A stretch of DNA of 64,000 nt, from assembly GCA_030761205.1 (NCBI GenBank), contig JAULJL010000024.1, forward strand, positions 13,381,122 to 13,445,121. The letters run 5' to 3'. The notes under the pieces are model-generated. The model was not told where the DNA came from and searched no databases. It saw only the letters and a program-made list of their open reading frames with translations. The position numbers and the translations under genes are program-made. Shown here in pieces: positions 21,191 to 32,720 of the stretch. Positions within the stretch are counted from its first letter, which is position 1. Every line of letters starts with the position of its first letter. The DNA comes from Fremontodendron californicum (Eukaryota > Streptophyta > Magnoliopsida > Malvales > Malvaceae).

Positions 21191-21972
21191 TTGCAATGCC
21201 ATGATAATTGTACATGTAATTTAATTTATTATTTTTGTGCCTTAGTATTGATTTTTGCATATTCATGATCATTTTTTATGATTTAAAATGTACGAAAAAT
21301 TATTATTATTATTTTTTTTATAAAACAAGATTATTCTCGAGTTAAAATAATTCATGAGTTCTCTACTGGGTCTGCCGGAGAGGATATCATCAATTATCAT
21401 TAAAGACGGAATATCTTTCTTCAGAAACGAGGGTGATTTCGGAGAATTTCAAAATAGGGAAAAATTTCATGTTTTGTCGAGTTTGTCGGGAAATATGAAA
21501 AATTTTATGTTAATAAATTCCTGATCATTTTCAAATAAAATATGTTTTTTTTAAGTGAATTATTTTTAAACACCAAATTTAAAATCGACTTTCACCGAGA
21601 CTCGAGATAACACATGATTAATAAGGTATCGTTTTATACGGGCATTGTGGGGGTGCTAATCCTTCCCCACACGTAATCGACTCCCGAACTTGTTTTTCTC
21701 TGGATTAAAGTGCAGACCTCGAAATTGATTTTCTTAAAATGTTTTAATTAATTTTAAAATATTTTATTTAAAATCAATTTTAATAGGTGACCAATCAGAC
21801 TTAGCCAAAAAAAATTGGTGACAACTTCATTTTTTTCACGAGGTTGTTTTCAAACCCTCTCAACCTTTATTTTAAAAAGAATTAAGTCGTCTTTTCTTCT
21901 ATTTTTTCAATGTCACACTTAACGAGCCGACGTCCCGCGACGGGGCATTTCGGACTTTTTAAGGTTGCAACA

Positions 21973-23435
21973 CTATTCTTTTTAAATATATTCCATATTT
22001 AAAAATTAATAACTATATAATTAAAAATTTGAAAAAGAACATACAAAGTAATACATTTTATATATATGCTAACAAAACGCCATCACAAAATCATGAGAAA
22101 AATAACTTTTCAAAATTTATACTTTAAATCAGAATATTCTCAAAGAACTATCTTCCCTCAAATCATGAAAAAAAATTAATACTAATAGACAAAAACAAAA
22201 CCAAAAAAAAACCTTGGTCAAAGATTTATACCCAGTTAATACTAATGGTTAAACCTTCACTAATTTCTATACCCAATTTTCCAACCGAATAAAAAAAAAG
22301 GAATCTACTCTCATATTTACTTTTGACCATGGTGGTCCATTCCGTTTCAGTATCAGTCAAAACATCTCAGATTTTATTTAAATCGAAATACTCAGTTTTT
22401 AATTTCGTTCCAGTTGTAGTTTAGCCCTGTATTGCCCGTACCGGTAGGTACCGGTTTGTTTCGTCAGTATCGGTCATTACCAATACATATCGGTCTATAC
22501 TGGTACATACCGATCCGTACCAGTTGGTAAAAGATTTTGATTTTTAAATTTTTGTTTTCTAGACCAATTTTAATATTTTTTGTGTCATGATCATTTTTTT
22601 TTTCATAATCACATTTAAAAATAAAATATGTTCATTAAATTAGACTATTGAACATAATTAATAATAATTTACTATATTTTTTTAATATTTTAATATTTAT
22701 TTTACCTATTTGATGTTTAAAAATTTTAGATATTAGATATTAAATATTTAAAATTTATATTTGTATTTGTATAAAAACATATATATACATGTAATGGATG
22801 TATATTTGCATGTGTATATAATATATATTTTACTAAGAAATTTGAAAATAGGCTATACATATAAATATTTGAAAATATCTGTAAACCCGAAATGATACAC
22901 CGAAATACACCCGATACGTATCAATACCAAAATAAAAACGATACGTCCACCGATACGATATTGACTACTTTGCTTTTAACTCCCTCTGTCATTTAATTAT
23001 ATTTCTTATTTACTTTTGATTCCCTCTGTCATTTAATTATATTTCATTCATTTTATGACTCTCATTCTTTACTAGTATCAATTTTTTTTTGGAAATAATA
23101 TCACAAATTTATCAAATCTTTCAAGTATCCCTATTTTAAAAATATCTATTTTAATATTTAAAATTTCACTTCATGTATTATTATAATATTTGTAAGTAAC
23201 ATCATTAAATATCAAATTATGTGATTTTTATATCAAATAAAAATTTGACACGTGATATCACAAAAAAATGTCACGTGTTTAAAAAAAATAATTATTTTAA
23301 TTTTAAAAAATAAAAATATTTCTTTCCTCCATCTCAATCTTCCCCTTATTTTCGACTGGTTCAGGTCATTTTAGACCAATCACTGATGGGGTCTGGCCAC
23401 TGGAGTACTTGTCTATTGTGCCCGTCAGGCTCCCC
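21973..23435. other. AT-rich intergenic DNA with old repeat debris
   Basis: No gene seen. At 22430-22530 and 22880-22965 there are clusters of ACCGATACG/GGTACCGG-like words, as in worn plant MITEs, but I could not define termini. A direct repeat of CCCTCTGTCATTTAATTATA occurs at about 22983 and 23021. Confidence 0.5.
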
Positions 23436-23873
23436 CATAAAAAATTGTAGGGGCAGCTCAAAGCTCCGGTGAGCTTCCCTAAGCTTCTTGACATGGCATC
23501 ACCATGTTAGGGAGTATTTTTTTTTCTGCCAGCTGATTATCGATCGGGAGAAAATTTATTAATTTTTTATTTTTAAAATAATTATAAATTTTATTTAATT
23601 TTTAAAAATATTTTTAAATGATTTTTTTTAAAAAAAAATAAATTTTATTGAAATATTTTAGAAAATTAGTATTATTAATTATTATTATATAATTTTGATT
23701 ACATAATTTTTTTTACTATGTAGTCTAATAATTTCAGTAATCTGTAACAAAATCAAGTAAATTCATAAAACAAGTTGTAATCTTGCCACAAGTGTAATTA
23801 AATTACAACAAATATTTTTTTATGTAGAATATATATTGCAATTTCTTAATTAATAATATTCGAATATGCACAT

Positions 23874-24116
23874 TAGACCTGTCCATGGACGGGGTGGGGC
23901 CGCGACCAGAATTTTTTCAATTTTCTTGCCCAAGCTCGGCTTGGGCCTGAAAGCCCGTATTACTATTCGGAATAAATTAAAAATCAAAAAATCATTTTTA
24001 TATAAATATTTTTATAATCAAATTTAAATAAAAAATATTTTTATTAAATGAATAGTAATTTGTGCCAACTCGGATTACAAAAACTCATCTCCAAGTTTGA
24101 CCTTTGGACAAGTCTA
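23874..24116. mobile_element. hAT-type MITE (243 bp)
   Basis: Termini TAGACCTGTCCATGG and CCTTTGGACAAGTCTA are inverted. The flanks ATGCACAT (23866-23873) and ATGCATAT (24117-24124) are an 8-bp duplication with one mismatch. It is nested inside the AT-rich element. Confidence 0.75.
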
Positions 24117-24130
24117 ATGCATATTTGGCA

Positions 24131-24920
24131 TTCCTATTAGAGGGGATATTTGTTGTAATTTACTTGAAATTTTTTGTTAAGAAGAATTACAACTTATATT
24201 ATCCTTATTACATAAAATATTACAATAGCATATAACATATTTATATAATGAAAACTTCAATCATTATTACTTGATATTGCAACATATATTACTTTGTTAT
24301 GATCCTGAAAAATTACAACTTTTTTTTTTTTCGAATTACTTGAAATTATTAAAGTATTGGATAACAAAATTATGTAATTTAATTTAACATTTTTTATCAT
24401 AAATACAAGTGCTTATTAGAAATTACACAATATATTATGCGAAAAGATAATAGTTGTTGTAATTTACTTGAACTTTCTTATTAAGAATACAACTTATATT
24501 ATCTACATTACATAAATTTATTAAATTTTACGTAAAATTTTACACTAACATATAACATATTTATGCAATGAAAATATAATTTATTATTCTTTCATGTTAT
24601 TCAATTTGTTTAGGAATTACAACATACATTATGTACATATATAATATTTTTTTGTAACTTTCTTACACTCTTGGGAGAATTACAATTTTTGTTATCATAT
24701 TACTCAAATTTATTATATATTATGAAAATTATTACAATATCATATAATAAAACTATGTAATCCTACTTAATACATTTTATCATAATTATATTTACTTATT
24801 ATAAATTATAGAATATATTATGTGTAAAAATAATATTTGTTGTAATTTATTTACTTAAAGTTCTTTGTCAAGAAGAATTACAACTTATATTATCATTATT
24901 ACAGAAATTTATTACCTTTT
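24131..24920. repeat. Diverged tandem repeat, about 320-380-bp period, three copies
   Basis: Units headed by TGTTGTAATTTACTTGAA and containing AATTACAACTTATATTATC start near 24131, 24454 and 24836. Confidence 0.65.
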
Positions 24921-25957
24921 ACGTAAATTGTTACAGTAGCAAATAAAATATTTATGTAATGAAAAAGTTGTTATTATCACTTTTTTTATAACTGTGAAAA
25001 GTTTATATTATTCATAATAAAAACAAATAATTATAACAACATTTAGTATTTACACCTTATAATAAAAGTTGTAAAAAAACACACTTCTTAAGAAAATGTA
25101 AACATAATAAAAGTTGTAATACTATTTTGTATTATCTTATCTTAATAAATTACGTAACTAAATAAAAAATTTATGTAAACATAATAAAATTGGTATTATC
25201 ATTTTTTTTCTTATCTTTTTGTAAAAAATTATGTAATCTAGCAAATAAATTATATAGATATAATAAAAGTTGTAATACTATTTTATATTACTTTATTGTA
25301 ATATATTATGTAAATATGTAAAAAATTTGTATAATTATAATAATATTTTATTTTTTTATAATTTACAAAAAAAAAATTGGTTACCGATTATAAACCGGTA
25401 ACCAAAACACGAATGTGGCATGATACTAATCATGCCATATCAGGAGCTTAGGGAACTCACCATAAGGAGCTGACCCTAAAAGTTTCTCCTCTCCCATTTA
25501 AATAAAGGATTCTCAAGACAGAAATCAAACCCGAGCCATGCACTAATGCAATTTGACCAAACAATTCGTGTATTTGTATCATATTCATATATTTTTATAT
25601 GTCATAATCATATTTAAAATATTATATATTTATAAAAAAATTTGATACGTTAATAATTCGTATATTATATATATTTTAACATATTCTTATATTCGTGTCA
25701 TATTCATGACTGATATTTTTTAGTGTCATGTTTTATATTTTATTTTAATTATTTTTTCATATGATGTTTTCAAAGTTGCCGGACCTAAATGCACACACTT
25801 GCCTTTAATTTGCTCATAGGTTAAGTTTTATGTTTCAAGAAGCTATTTACCATGGGTGAGACACACAGTACGACTCATTTTTATGTTTCATGTTAAGGCT
25901 TAAATTACTTTTCTTATATATTGAATCGCTAAATTATCACTTGCAAACACTTGCAAC

Positions 25958-26208
25958 TAGACCTGTTCACGGATCGGACAATTCGTCCGACTTGTACTGA
26001 ACTGGACCTGGACAAGAATATTTGTAATCCAGACCGACCCGGCTCAAATTACTGTTTACAAAATAATAATAATTTTTAAAATTTAATTATAAAAATATAT
26101 AAAATTTTTTTTTTTATTTTTTTATATAAAAGTTACTGTTTATTCGAGAAGTAAAAAAATTTTCGAACTGTAGCGCGACCCGATCCAACCCACCCATGAG
26201 CACCACTA
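25958..26208. mobile_element. hAT-type MITE (251 bp)
   Basis: Termini TAGACCTGTTCACGG and CCATGAGCACCACTA form imperfect inverted repeats. The flanks CTTGCAAC (25950-25957) and TTTGCAAC (26209-26216) form an 8-bp duplication with one mismatch. It belongs to the same terminal family as 23874-24116 and 39566-42124. Confidence 0.78.
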
Positions 26209-26558
26209 TTTGCAACAAACTGACAACCTCTACTTCAAATGAAATAAAAATACTATTCCTATTATCACATGTACCAGAAAATTAAAAAAAAAAAAAAAAA
26301 AACTCATGCTTTCTCACAAATTAGTAAGATTTACTCTCATAATTGATGCATCATAAAGTTGCAAGCAATTGAAGTGAAACTAAGAGGAGAATTTTACAAT
26401 CCGTATTCACAAGATTTGAGTATTTACACATGAAAAAGCTGTAATTTAAGTCCATACCATGTGCACACTTGCACATATAATCCAACTCAGAAGAACTAGT
26501 AACTCTTTAACATACATAAGACACAGAATCATTTAAAGCTGTGAAAGTTTAAAAACAA

Positions 26559-26564
26559 TTTATT
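26559..26564 (-). terminator. Poly(A) signal AATAAA of the 26.8-28.1-kb gene
   Basis: AATAAA on the minus strand, about 265 bases after the stop codon in genomic distance, inside the predicted last (3' UTR) exon that begins at 26677. Confidence 0.6.
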
Positions 26565-26828
26565 TCTGCTCCACTACCTACATTGCATCTCTACAGCTCC
26601 TCCAGTCTGATCGAAAGGTCTTCTTGTCAATGAATCTACTTCTTACTCCTTCTGCAACTTCACAATTCTAGATGAGCCTGCAAATCTCATTAGCCATAAT
26701 AGATAATCAATAAACAATTTCATAAAAGTAGTAAAAACTCCCTCTCTTCTAGTAGATATATGCAAATATTTTAATGCCAGAGGCAAATTATAACTCACCC
26801 CAGATGCTATTATTAGCAAGGCATGGCC

Positions 26829-28119
26829 TCATCCTTCATCATCCTCGGATTTAGATGAAGTATTTGAAGTCAAGTCTACCTCCAGTGGATGCGGGGATCC
26901 ACCTGTAACGTCGTAAACAACATTATATTCTGCCATTCATAAGTATTTAGGAAAAGAAAAAGGATCTTATGCAGGTTCCGGGTGTAGTCTCGTTCCGAGG
27001 AGAAATCTTTTTCTCCATCCCTTTCTAAGGGCTGTCACAGGCACAGCAGCCATATATATAACTTAAATCCTAAAATCTTTAGCCCATAATTCTGTATAAT
27101 ATAAGTGTAACAAGAACAAACACCAACTAAATAAACATCCATCCCAAAAGCCAATTAGCCTTCAAACTTTCTTGAGAAATCCTATCACCTGCAAACCTTT
27201 TTGGGAAAACATCGAGAAGCACACAGCAATGCAAAATGGTACATTCAGAAGTAAAAATGTTAGTCATTAGTTCCTTCCTGGGAACTTCTAAGGCCTCATT
27301 TCGTATTGCATTTGCACGCAAACACAATGCTTATAAGGTAAAATTTACTGTAAAAATTCAGGATTCCAGGGTGTTTTCTCTCAATCAGAAAAGCAGGTTC
27401 TTAACTACTGTTAGTTTACTCTGAATCGCAACTTTTCAATCACTAATTTTCAATAGCAATCACAAAGCCTTACTATGCATAAAACAATGGCGAAATCTTA
27501 TTAAAAGATGCCCAATGCCCATTAATATACAAGTATATTCCAGTCAGAAAGACCAAATCTAAATAAGCCTGCAATCCAGTTGAATTGGACAGCGATTATT
27601 AAATATTCTTATAGCATTGCGTCCTTAAATTTCAATTCTAACGTAAGGGTAATTTTTTGCACAAAATTAAAAATCGAACCCGCAACAAAATTGAAAGAGA
27701 TAGATGAATTAAAATCACTAAGCAATTAATTGGTAATTGAAATTACCTTTGATGAAATAGTCGGAGGAGGGCCAACCTCGGGCGGTGGTGGTGGACTTGG
27801 ACTCCTCCGGGGTTAACGGGTTAGCCAATTTCTCAACGAGCTGGGCAAGGCCGTAAGATTGGGCTGTGGATGGCGGGACCCAGTAAGAGGATCCGGGGAG
27901 GAAAGGGAGCCAATCGGGAGCGGAACGGCGAACGATGATCCGGTGGATGGCGTCTTCAAGTTTTCTGAGGAGCGGATCGGAGTCGGAGGAAGGATCAGAG
28001 AGGTCGGAATGGTTGGGTTGGTTGGATTGGGTTCGGAGGGAAAGGAGACGAGAGGAGGAAGGGCGAGGTTTGGTGATTGGGCTGAGCTTCACTATGGATT
28101 GGGAAAGGGAACGCGCCAT
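26829..28119 (-). CDS. Conserved plant protein, probably mitochondrial, two coding exons (148 aa)
   Basis: Exon 1 codes from ATG 28119 to 27747 and ends AAAG|GTAATT. Exon 2 runs 26902-26829, preceded by TTACAG|GTGG. Joined, the frame continues KGGSPHP and stops at 26829. The N-terminus MARSLSQSIVKLSPITKPR with many Ser/Arg and no acidic residue looks like a mitochondrial presequence. The core LLRKLEDAIHRIIVRRSAPDW followed by LPGSSYWVPP and GWPSSDYF resembles a short protein family conserved across plants whose function I do not know. A further intron in the 3' UTR is likely (GT at 26798, AG at 26678). The intron in the coding region is 844 bp. It is the clearest intact host gene in the window. 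Confidence 0.82.
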
Positions 28120-28237
28120 GAAAAGGTAAATCGAATTTCTTTTCTTTTCTTCTTGGTTTGGTTTGATTTGGTGAGAGAGTGGGGATGTCGGTTGATGGAT
28201 AACGAGAAGAAGATTGATGGGAATTACTTGCTTGCTC

Positions 28238-28245
28238 TATTTATA
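28238..28245 (-). promoter_or_regulatory. TATA box of the small mitochondrial-type gene
   Basis: TATAAATA in a short palindrome CTCTATAAATAGAG, about 120 bases upstream of the ATG. Confidence 0.65.
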
Positions 28246-29336
28246 GAGCGTAGAGAAGGATGTGATGGAAGAAATGAAAGGTTGAGAGAGAGACTGGGGT
28301 TGGGGTTGGGCTGGGCTGTGCTTTTGTCAGATTTGGGTTAGGTTTAGCCCAAGTGCATGCTTGTGGGCCGTGATCCACTTTCACTTTTTTTCTTAAAAAA
28401 ATAAAAGTACAAAAATATTTTTTGGATAATAAATTTGAATAATATACGTATTATTAAAAATAATTGTTTAATGATATAATGAATATAAATAATTTTTAAA
28501 AAAATTATTGTTAAAAAAAAATTGTAAATACCTAAATACCAAAAATAAGGAAAGAAGAGAAGAAAGGGATGTTAAAGGCTTGAATATCTTCCCACTAAAA
28601 ACAAAATCCAACCTAGTTGAGTCCATCCTTTTTCTATGTCAGCGAGCTATTTTCCTTCCAGATGCCATACTTAGGTACTGGTTTTAGCTTTCTCGCATCT
28701 TTATATTCTTCATTTTCCTTTCGTTTTTTCTTTAGGTTTTTTTTTTTCGGTTAGGTTTTCCTGAATAATTAACCATCTATCTCTTTATATTTAAAACTGA
28801 GTCTTCAGGGATTCAGAGGTCATTTTTAAAATGTCAAGGGCGATTTCGTCTTTGTATTTTGAAATTAAAATTAAAAGAAAAAAAAGAAAAGAAGGATCTA
28901 GAGACGAGGAAGCTGAAATTCAGAGAATTGTCGAGAGAAAGTTAGAAAAAAAAAATAGAGAGAAATCGGATATGAGATGGAAAGGAAGTTGAGAGATGAG
29001 GGAGAGAGCTGGACAGGAATTTCACGGTCGCACAAGAGAAGACATAGGGGAAAGAAAGAGATGGACGGAGAAGGAAAGAGAGAGAAATCGATCTATTCCT
29101 TTGCATCGATTTCGCGCTTGCTGAGACCAGATTGGATGGCGATAAGTGGAAGAAAATGAAAGAAAAAAAGAAAAATAAAGAGGAAGGGAAGGGAAGGAAA
29201 TTTTAGAAAAAAATGAGGAAAGTAAGAGATGCAGGGAGATGGAGGGAGATCAATTTGATTTTTTCTATTTTTGAGAAAGTCAAGAGAAATAAGAAGGTGA
29301 GACAGTAAGTCATATCTGGATGTTTCTTTTTTTCCT

Positions 29337-29338
<2 letters not shown>

Positions 29339-29376
<38 letters not shown>
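29339..29376. repeat. (AT)19 microsatellite
   Basis: Uninterrupted AT dinucleotides. Confidence 0.97.
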
Positions 29377-29379
<3 letters not shown>

Positions 29380-29975
29380 TTTTATCAGCTTCTTCTTGTT
29401 GTTGTTCCTCTTTCGTTTTTTATGTTAATTTTTCATTCATTATGTGAAGTTTGCAATTTAAACAGGATCTTCACATATTTCGATTGAATATAACATTTAA
29501 CATTAATTTTTTTATTGTGGTTATTTTACAGGTGAGAGATGGACTTCAAATATAGGAGTAATATTTTCGTATAAAATCCATCATAAAAAAAATTAGTTGT
29601 CAATTACAGTAAGAATATTTTGAAGTGCTTAAAAGTTTTTTTTTTTTATTTTTAATTTATAAATTTCTTGTCAATTTACATTTTGCATTAAGTTTAGCTG
29701 CACTTATTATCCATGTTGTAGTCAATATAAAAGTGGTTAATTTTATTTCTTGAACTTGGCAGGATGAAGGAGAATTTCATGCTTCTTAGGTAGTTTCAAT
29801 TTTTTATCTCTTTTATTTATTTTGCTGGACTCTCAACATATTGTCTTTTCTATTGGTTTAATTTTATTGTCCTTCCATTTATGACTCTATTTCATTATTA
29901 ATTAACAATGCAATTTCTCAAATTTTATATATTTGATTCAGCTATAATTTTTTCAATATTTATTATAACTAAAAC

Positions 29976-30500
29976 CAGTGTTGTCAAGGGCGCAAGGCGC
30001 ACTCTAGGCGCTAAAACTCTTATATTGCCTCAGGCGCAAGGCGCCAAAAAAGCGCTCGCCTGAGTGAAGTAAGGCGCAATATGTATATGTGTGTGTTTCT
30101 ATATATATATATATATATATATGATAATAAACTCTAAAGAGTGGTCCAATTTATCTACAAAACATGCAATCTTTTTTTATTGCCCAATATGCATGATTTT
30201 CTTATAGTCCAATGTCTGTTGTTGAATACTCAAATATTGAGAAGCAGAGAGTTTGATACAATCCTCTTTCTTACTAGTAAAGATACATCTAATGAAAAAA
30301 GTTAAAATAAAAGAAATTAAAGAGAACTTTAATCAGGCGGGCTTTTTTTACGCCTATCGCCTTACAAAAAAGTGCGCCTAGGCGCACCAGGCGTGCGCCT
30401 GATCAAATGAGCCTCACCCGAAAGGATTTGAGGCGCTTTTGTTATCTAACCCTAAGGCGCAAGGCGTAGGCGCGCCTAGGCACACGCCTTGACAACACTG
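29976..30500. mobile_element. hAT-type MITE, CAGTGTTGTCAAGG family (525 bp)
   Basis: Perfect 14-bp inverted ends CAGTGTTGTCAAGG/CCTTGACAACACTG and a perfect 8-bp duplication ACTAAAAC (29968-29975 and 30501-30508). The subterminal parts are full of GGCGC/GCGCC words, in contrast with the AT-rich surroundings. There is no coding. Confidence 0.92.
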
Positions 30501-32720
30501 ACTAAAACACTAAATGAGCTTTAATATGAGACTAATCGACCTTATTGTTCTATTATTATAGATCCATCTAGTTAGTTTTCCTTTTAGCTATTCTATTCTA
30601 AGGTCTATTACTTTATTTGATCTATCCTTTTCTGTAAGCTACTTCTTGATAGCTATCTTTTGATCCTTTAAGATTTGTCTGTTTTAGTTCTCATATCAAT
30701 TTGATACATTTTTTCTATGTGCATTGGAAAATTTTGCATTATAATAAAAAAAATGACTGAACAAAGGAAATATTTAAATATTCACACATGTTTTTTCCTT
30801 TATTAATCCAATTTCAAACATGTCTTTCATCAATTACTGTAATACGTGTTGGTCGCTTGATCATATGAGTAACATGGATTAATGCCCAACCTACTGTTAG
30901 AGTAAGATTGAATGCTTAATTATTGTCTTCTCTTTGGCACTATACTGTGCTTTGAGACTAATTTAATTTTTTATTTATCCAATCCAATTTAATTTGTTCT
31001 ATTTGTTGTCGGGTTCTTTACATATCTTAATACATTTCTAATTATGTTTTATGAATTTGTAGGATGAAAATATTGTCGAATCATTGATGAAATCGTTGTT
31101 ATTGTTCTCTGGAAAGACCAAAACAACGTCAACAATAGTATGGAACAACATCAACAATAGTACGGAAAGTTATTTTTTTTCCCATTGAAAGTTCTTGAAT
31201 TATATTTTATTTTTCTGTTGTCATTTTGAATTTGACTTTGATGAAATTGAAACTCCATTTAATTCTTTTAGAGAGTTTTGAATTACCTTTGATTTCGATA
31301 TGCATTATTTCTCAATATGATTTATTTTCCCTATCAATTCTCAACCCAACATGAGAAACTCCAGCTCCTTTAATAGATTGAAATTTTTTTCTAGAATATT
31401 CATTGCTTGGTGATCTCTTATTGCATTCCTATATGGTGACTTCTTGAGTAGAGTTCTTATTTTGAATCCTTCATTTTAGGATATCTTTATATTGTAGTAA
31501 TGAACCTTTAATAGAAATGTTTTTGTTTTATAATGAAGTAAATGAAAGATATTAAGGGTAATTTTTATATGACTTTTTTGATTATATGTGAAATGTTAGA
31601 TCTCATATTACCTTGGCGATGTTGTGGTTTGCTGTTTATTTAATGGTTTTCAAATTGGAAAATTGATATCTTTTTCGATCCCCTTTTTTATATAACTTTG
31701 ATTTTTTATTCTGACCATGTTTATAACCCTCAAGGTTTGAGTATGTCTAGATCTTGATAATGGAAAAGCTTATGAAAGGTGTTTCATTTAGCATTGATCT
31801 TAGTCGGGATGTTGGCTATATGCAGTTTTGAATGCCCGCAATTCTCCTGTTGGGTTCTTTTCCTTTGAAATCGCATATGATTATTTGCTTTGGAAATGTT
31901 TCACCTTTCAATTTTTTTGAGCTTTTATTTTATGGAATATAGTTGGAACCAAACTCTTTATTTAAAGCCTATCCTATAGTTTATAGGCTTTTCCCAATCT
32001 TTTCACAAGATATTGCATCTTATCACCTTCTGGGCATGAGACCAGTAAAAAGAGACCATGTTTAACCCTTACTCATCAATGTTGCACTTCTCTTTTTTTT
32101 TTTTTTTTTTTTTTTTCATTAAAAAAAAATCAAAATTCTTTGATATTTTTTCCTCAAATGTTTCACTAACAGCATTTCCCCAATTGAATGCTGGTTTTCT
32201 TGCAGGTTACCAGGATTTGCACTCATCACTCATCAAATTTCATGTGAAGCTTTTCCCCTCTGCTTTTAAGGTCATTTTCAGTATCAATTATAGTGTTCTT
32301 CCTTCTCTTTTTCTTTGGTGTTTGACTGTGCATCTTGGTCAATGATTTGTTTATCTTTGAGTTTCACTGCATGCAATGAATAAAAGCTTGATGATCATCT
32401 TTTCCTTTGCATAATTTGATAACTGTTACACTGATTTCTATTCTTTCCATGGTATTGTAATTGATTTCTATTATTTGTATGGTATTGCTTGCTCAGAATT
32501 AATACATTAATACACATTCTATCAATTTTTTAACTGAAGCTACAAATTGGTGAGGACTGTTCAAGATTATTTATTTCAAATGGTTTATACAATTTCAAAC
32601 CTAAAACCAAATCTATAATCAGTTTAATAGTTTACAAACTTTCAAAACTCGTACAAAGAAATTTCACTTATTATATTGAAAAACTAATATGTCCACAGCA
32701 ACGCGCCGACGACCAACTAG

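Larger units (their letters stand above)
1..21972 (+). mobile_element. Large gag-only (TR-GAG-like) LTR retrotransposon, 3' portion, interrupted by element A
   Basis: Parts in order on the + strand: a gag remnant (1-1386 and 11011-11489), about 5.6 kb without pol-like coding but with several tandem arrays, a polypurine tract (17127-17140) and a giant LTR (17141-21972). The gag frame ends at a natural stop at 11487 and I could find no protease, RT, RNase H or integrase motif between it and the polypurine tract. That fits a non-autonomous element with only gag. The 5' LTR must lie upstream of the window. LTR length and the H-containing knuckles resemble the Tat/Ogre side of Ty3/gypsy. Boundaries inside the window are firm on the right and open on the left. 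Confidence 0.72.
17141..21972 (+). repeat. Giant 3' LTR (4832 bp) of the gag-only element
   Basis: It begins TGTAGACACCTAATTTTGTC and ends GGTTGCAACA. Its ends and several internal landmarks match the solo LTR at 45246-49783 on the other strand: AAGTCAACCCCGAAAA repeats near the start, the GGGGGTGCTAATCCTTCCCC block, and GGTGACCAATCAGACTTAGC. The U3 part has a repeat of about 165 bp period around 18120-18400. ORF 17178-17456 lies entirely in the LTR and has no recognisable domain. LTRs of this length are known mainly from Tat/Ogre-like elements. Confidence 0.88.
23440..25486. mobile_element. About 2-kb AT-rich element with long imperfect terminal inverted repeats
   Basis: Left arm around 23445-23500 (AGGGGCAGCTC, GGTGAGCTTCCCTAAGC, TTGACATGGCAT) and right arm around 25415-25475 (ATGCCATATCAGGAGCTTAG, GAGCTGACCCT) are inverted copies. 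The interior is about 85% AT, with no coding and a roughly 350-bp period repeat. A perfect 10-bp hairpin (TTGGTTACCG/CGGTAACCAA) is at 25377-25405. It could be a MULE-type or foldback element. Exact ends and target duplication were not found, so boundaries are approximate. Confidence 0.55.
28780..32720 (+). mobile_element. Probable non-autonomous Helitron (about 3.9 kb)
   Basis: The left end reads A|TCTCTTTATATTTAAAACTGAG and the right end ...CGCGCCGACGACCAACTAG|T. These match the Helitron rules of TC at the 5' end, CTAG at the 3' end and insertion between A and T. The 3' hairpin is degenerate. There is no Rep/helicase coding. Short segments with acceptor-like borders (e.g. after TTGCAG at about 32205 and TTGTAG at about 31062) may be captured exons. 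It hosts a hAT MITE at 29976-30500. The ORF at 28977-29159 is low-complexity purine-rich and not convincing. Confidence 0.42.

Noticed and set aside
22386..22965. GGTACCGG/ACCGATACG-rich stretch as a defined transposon
   Set aside because: Word clusters are suggestive, but no matching termini or target duplication could be found.
27859..28341. 160-codon + strand frame
   Set aside because: Antisense to exon 1 and promoter of the spliced gene at 26829-28119. Its composition simply mirrors that exon.
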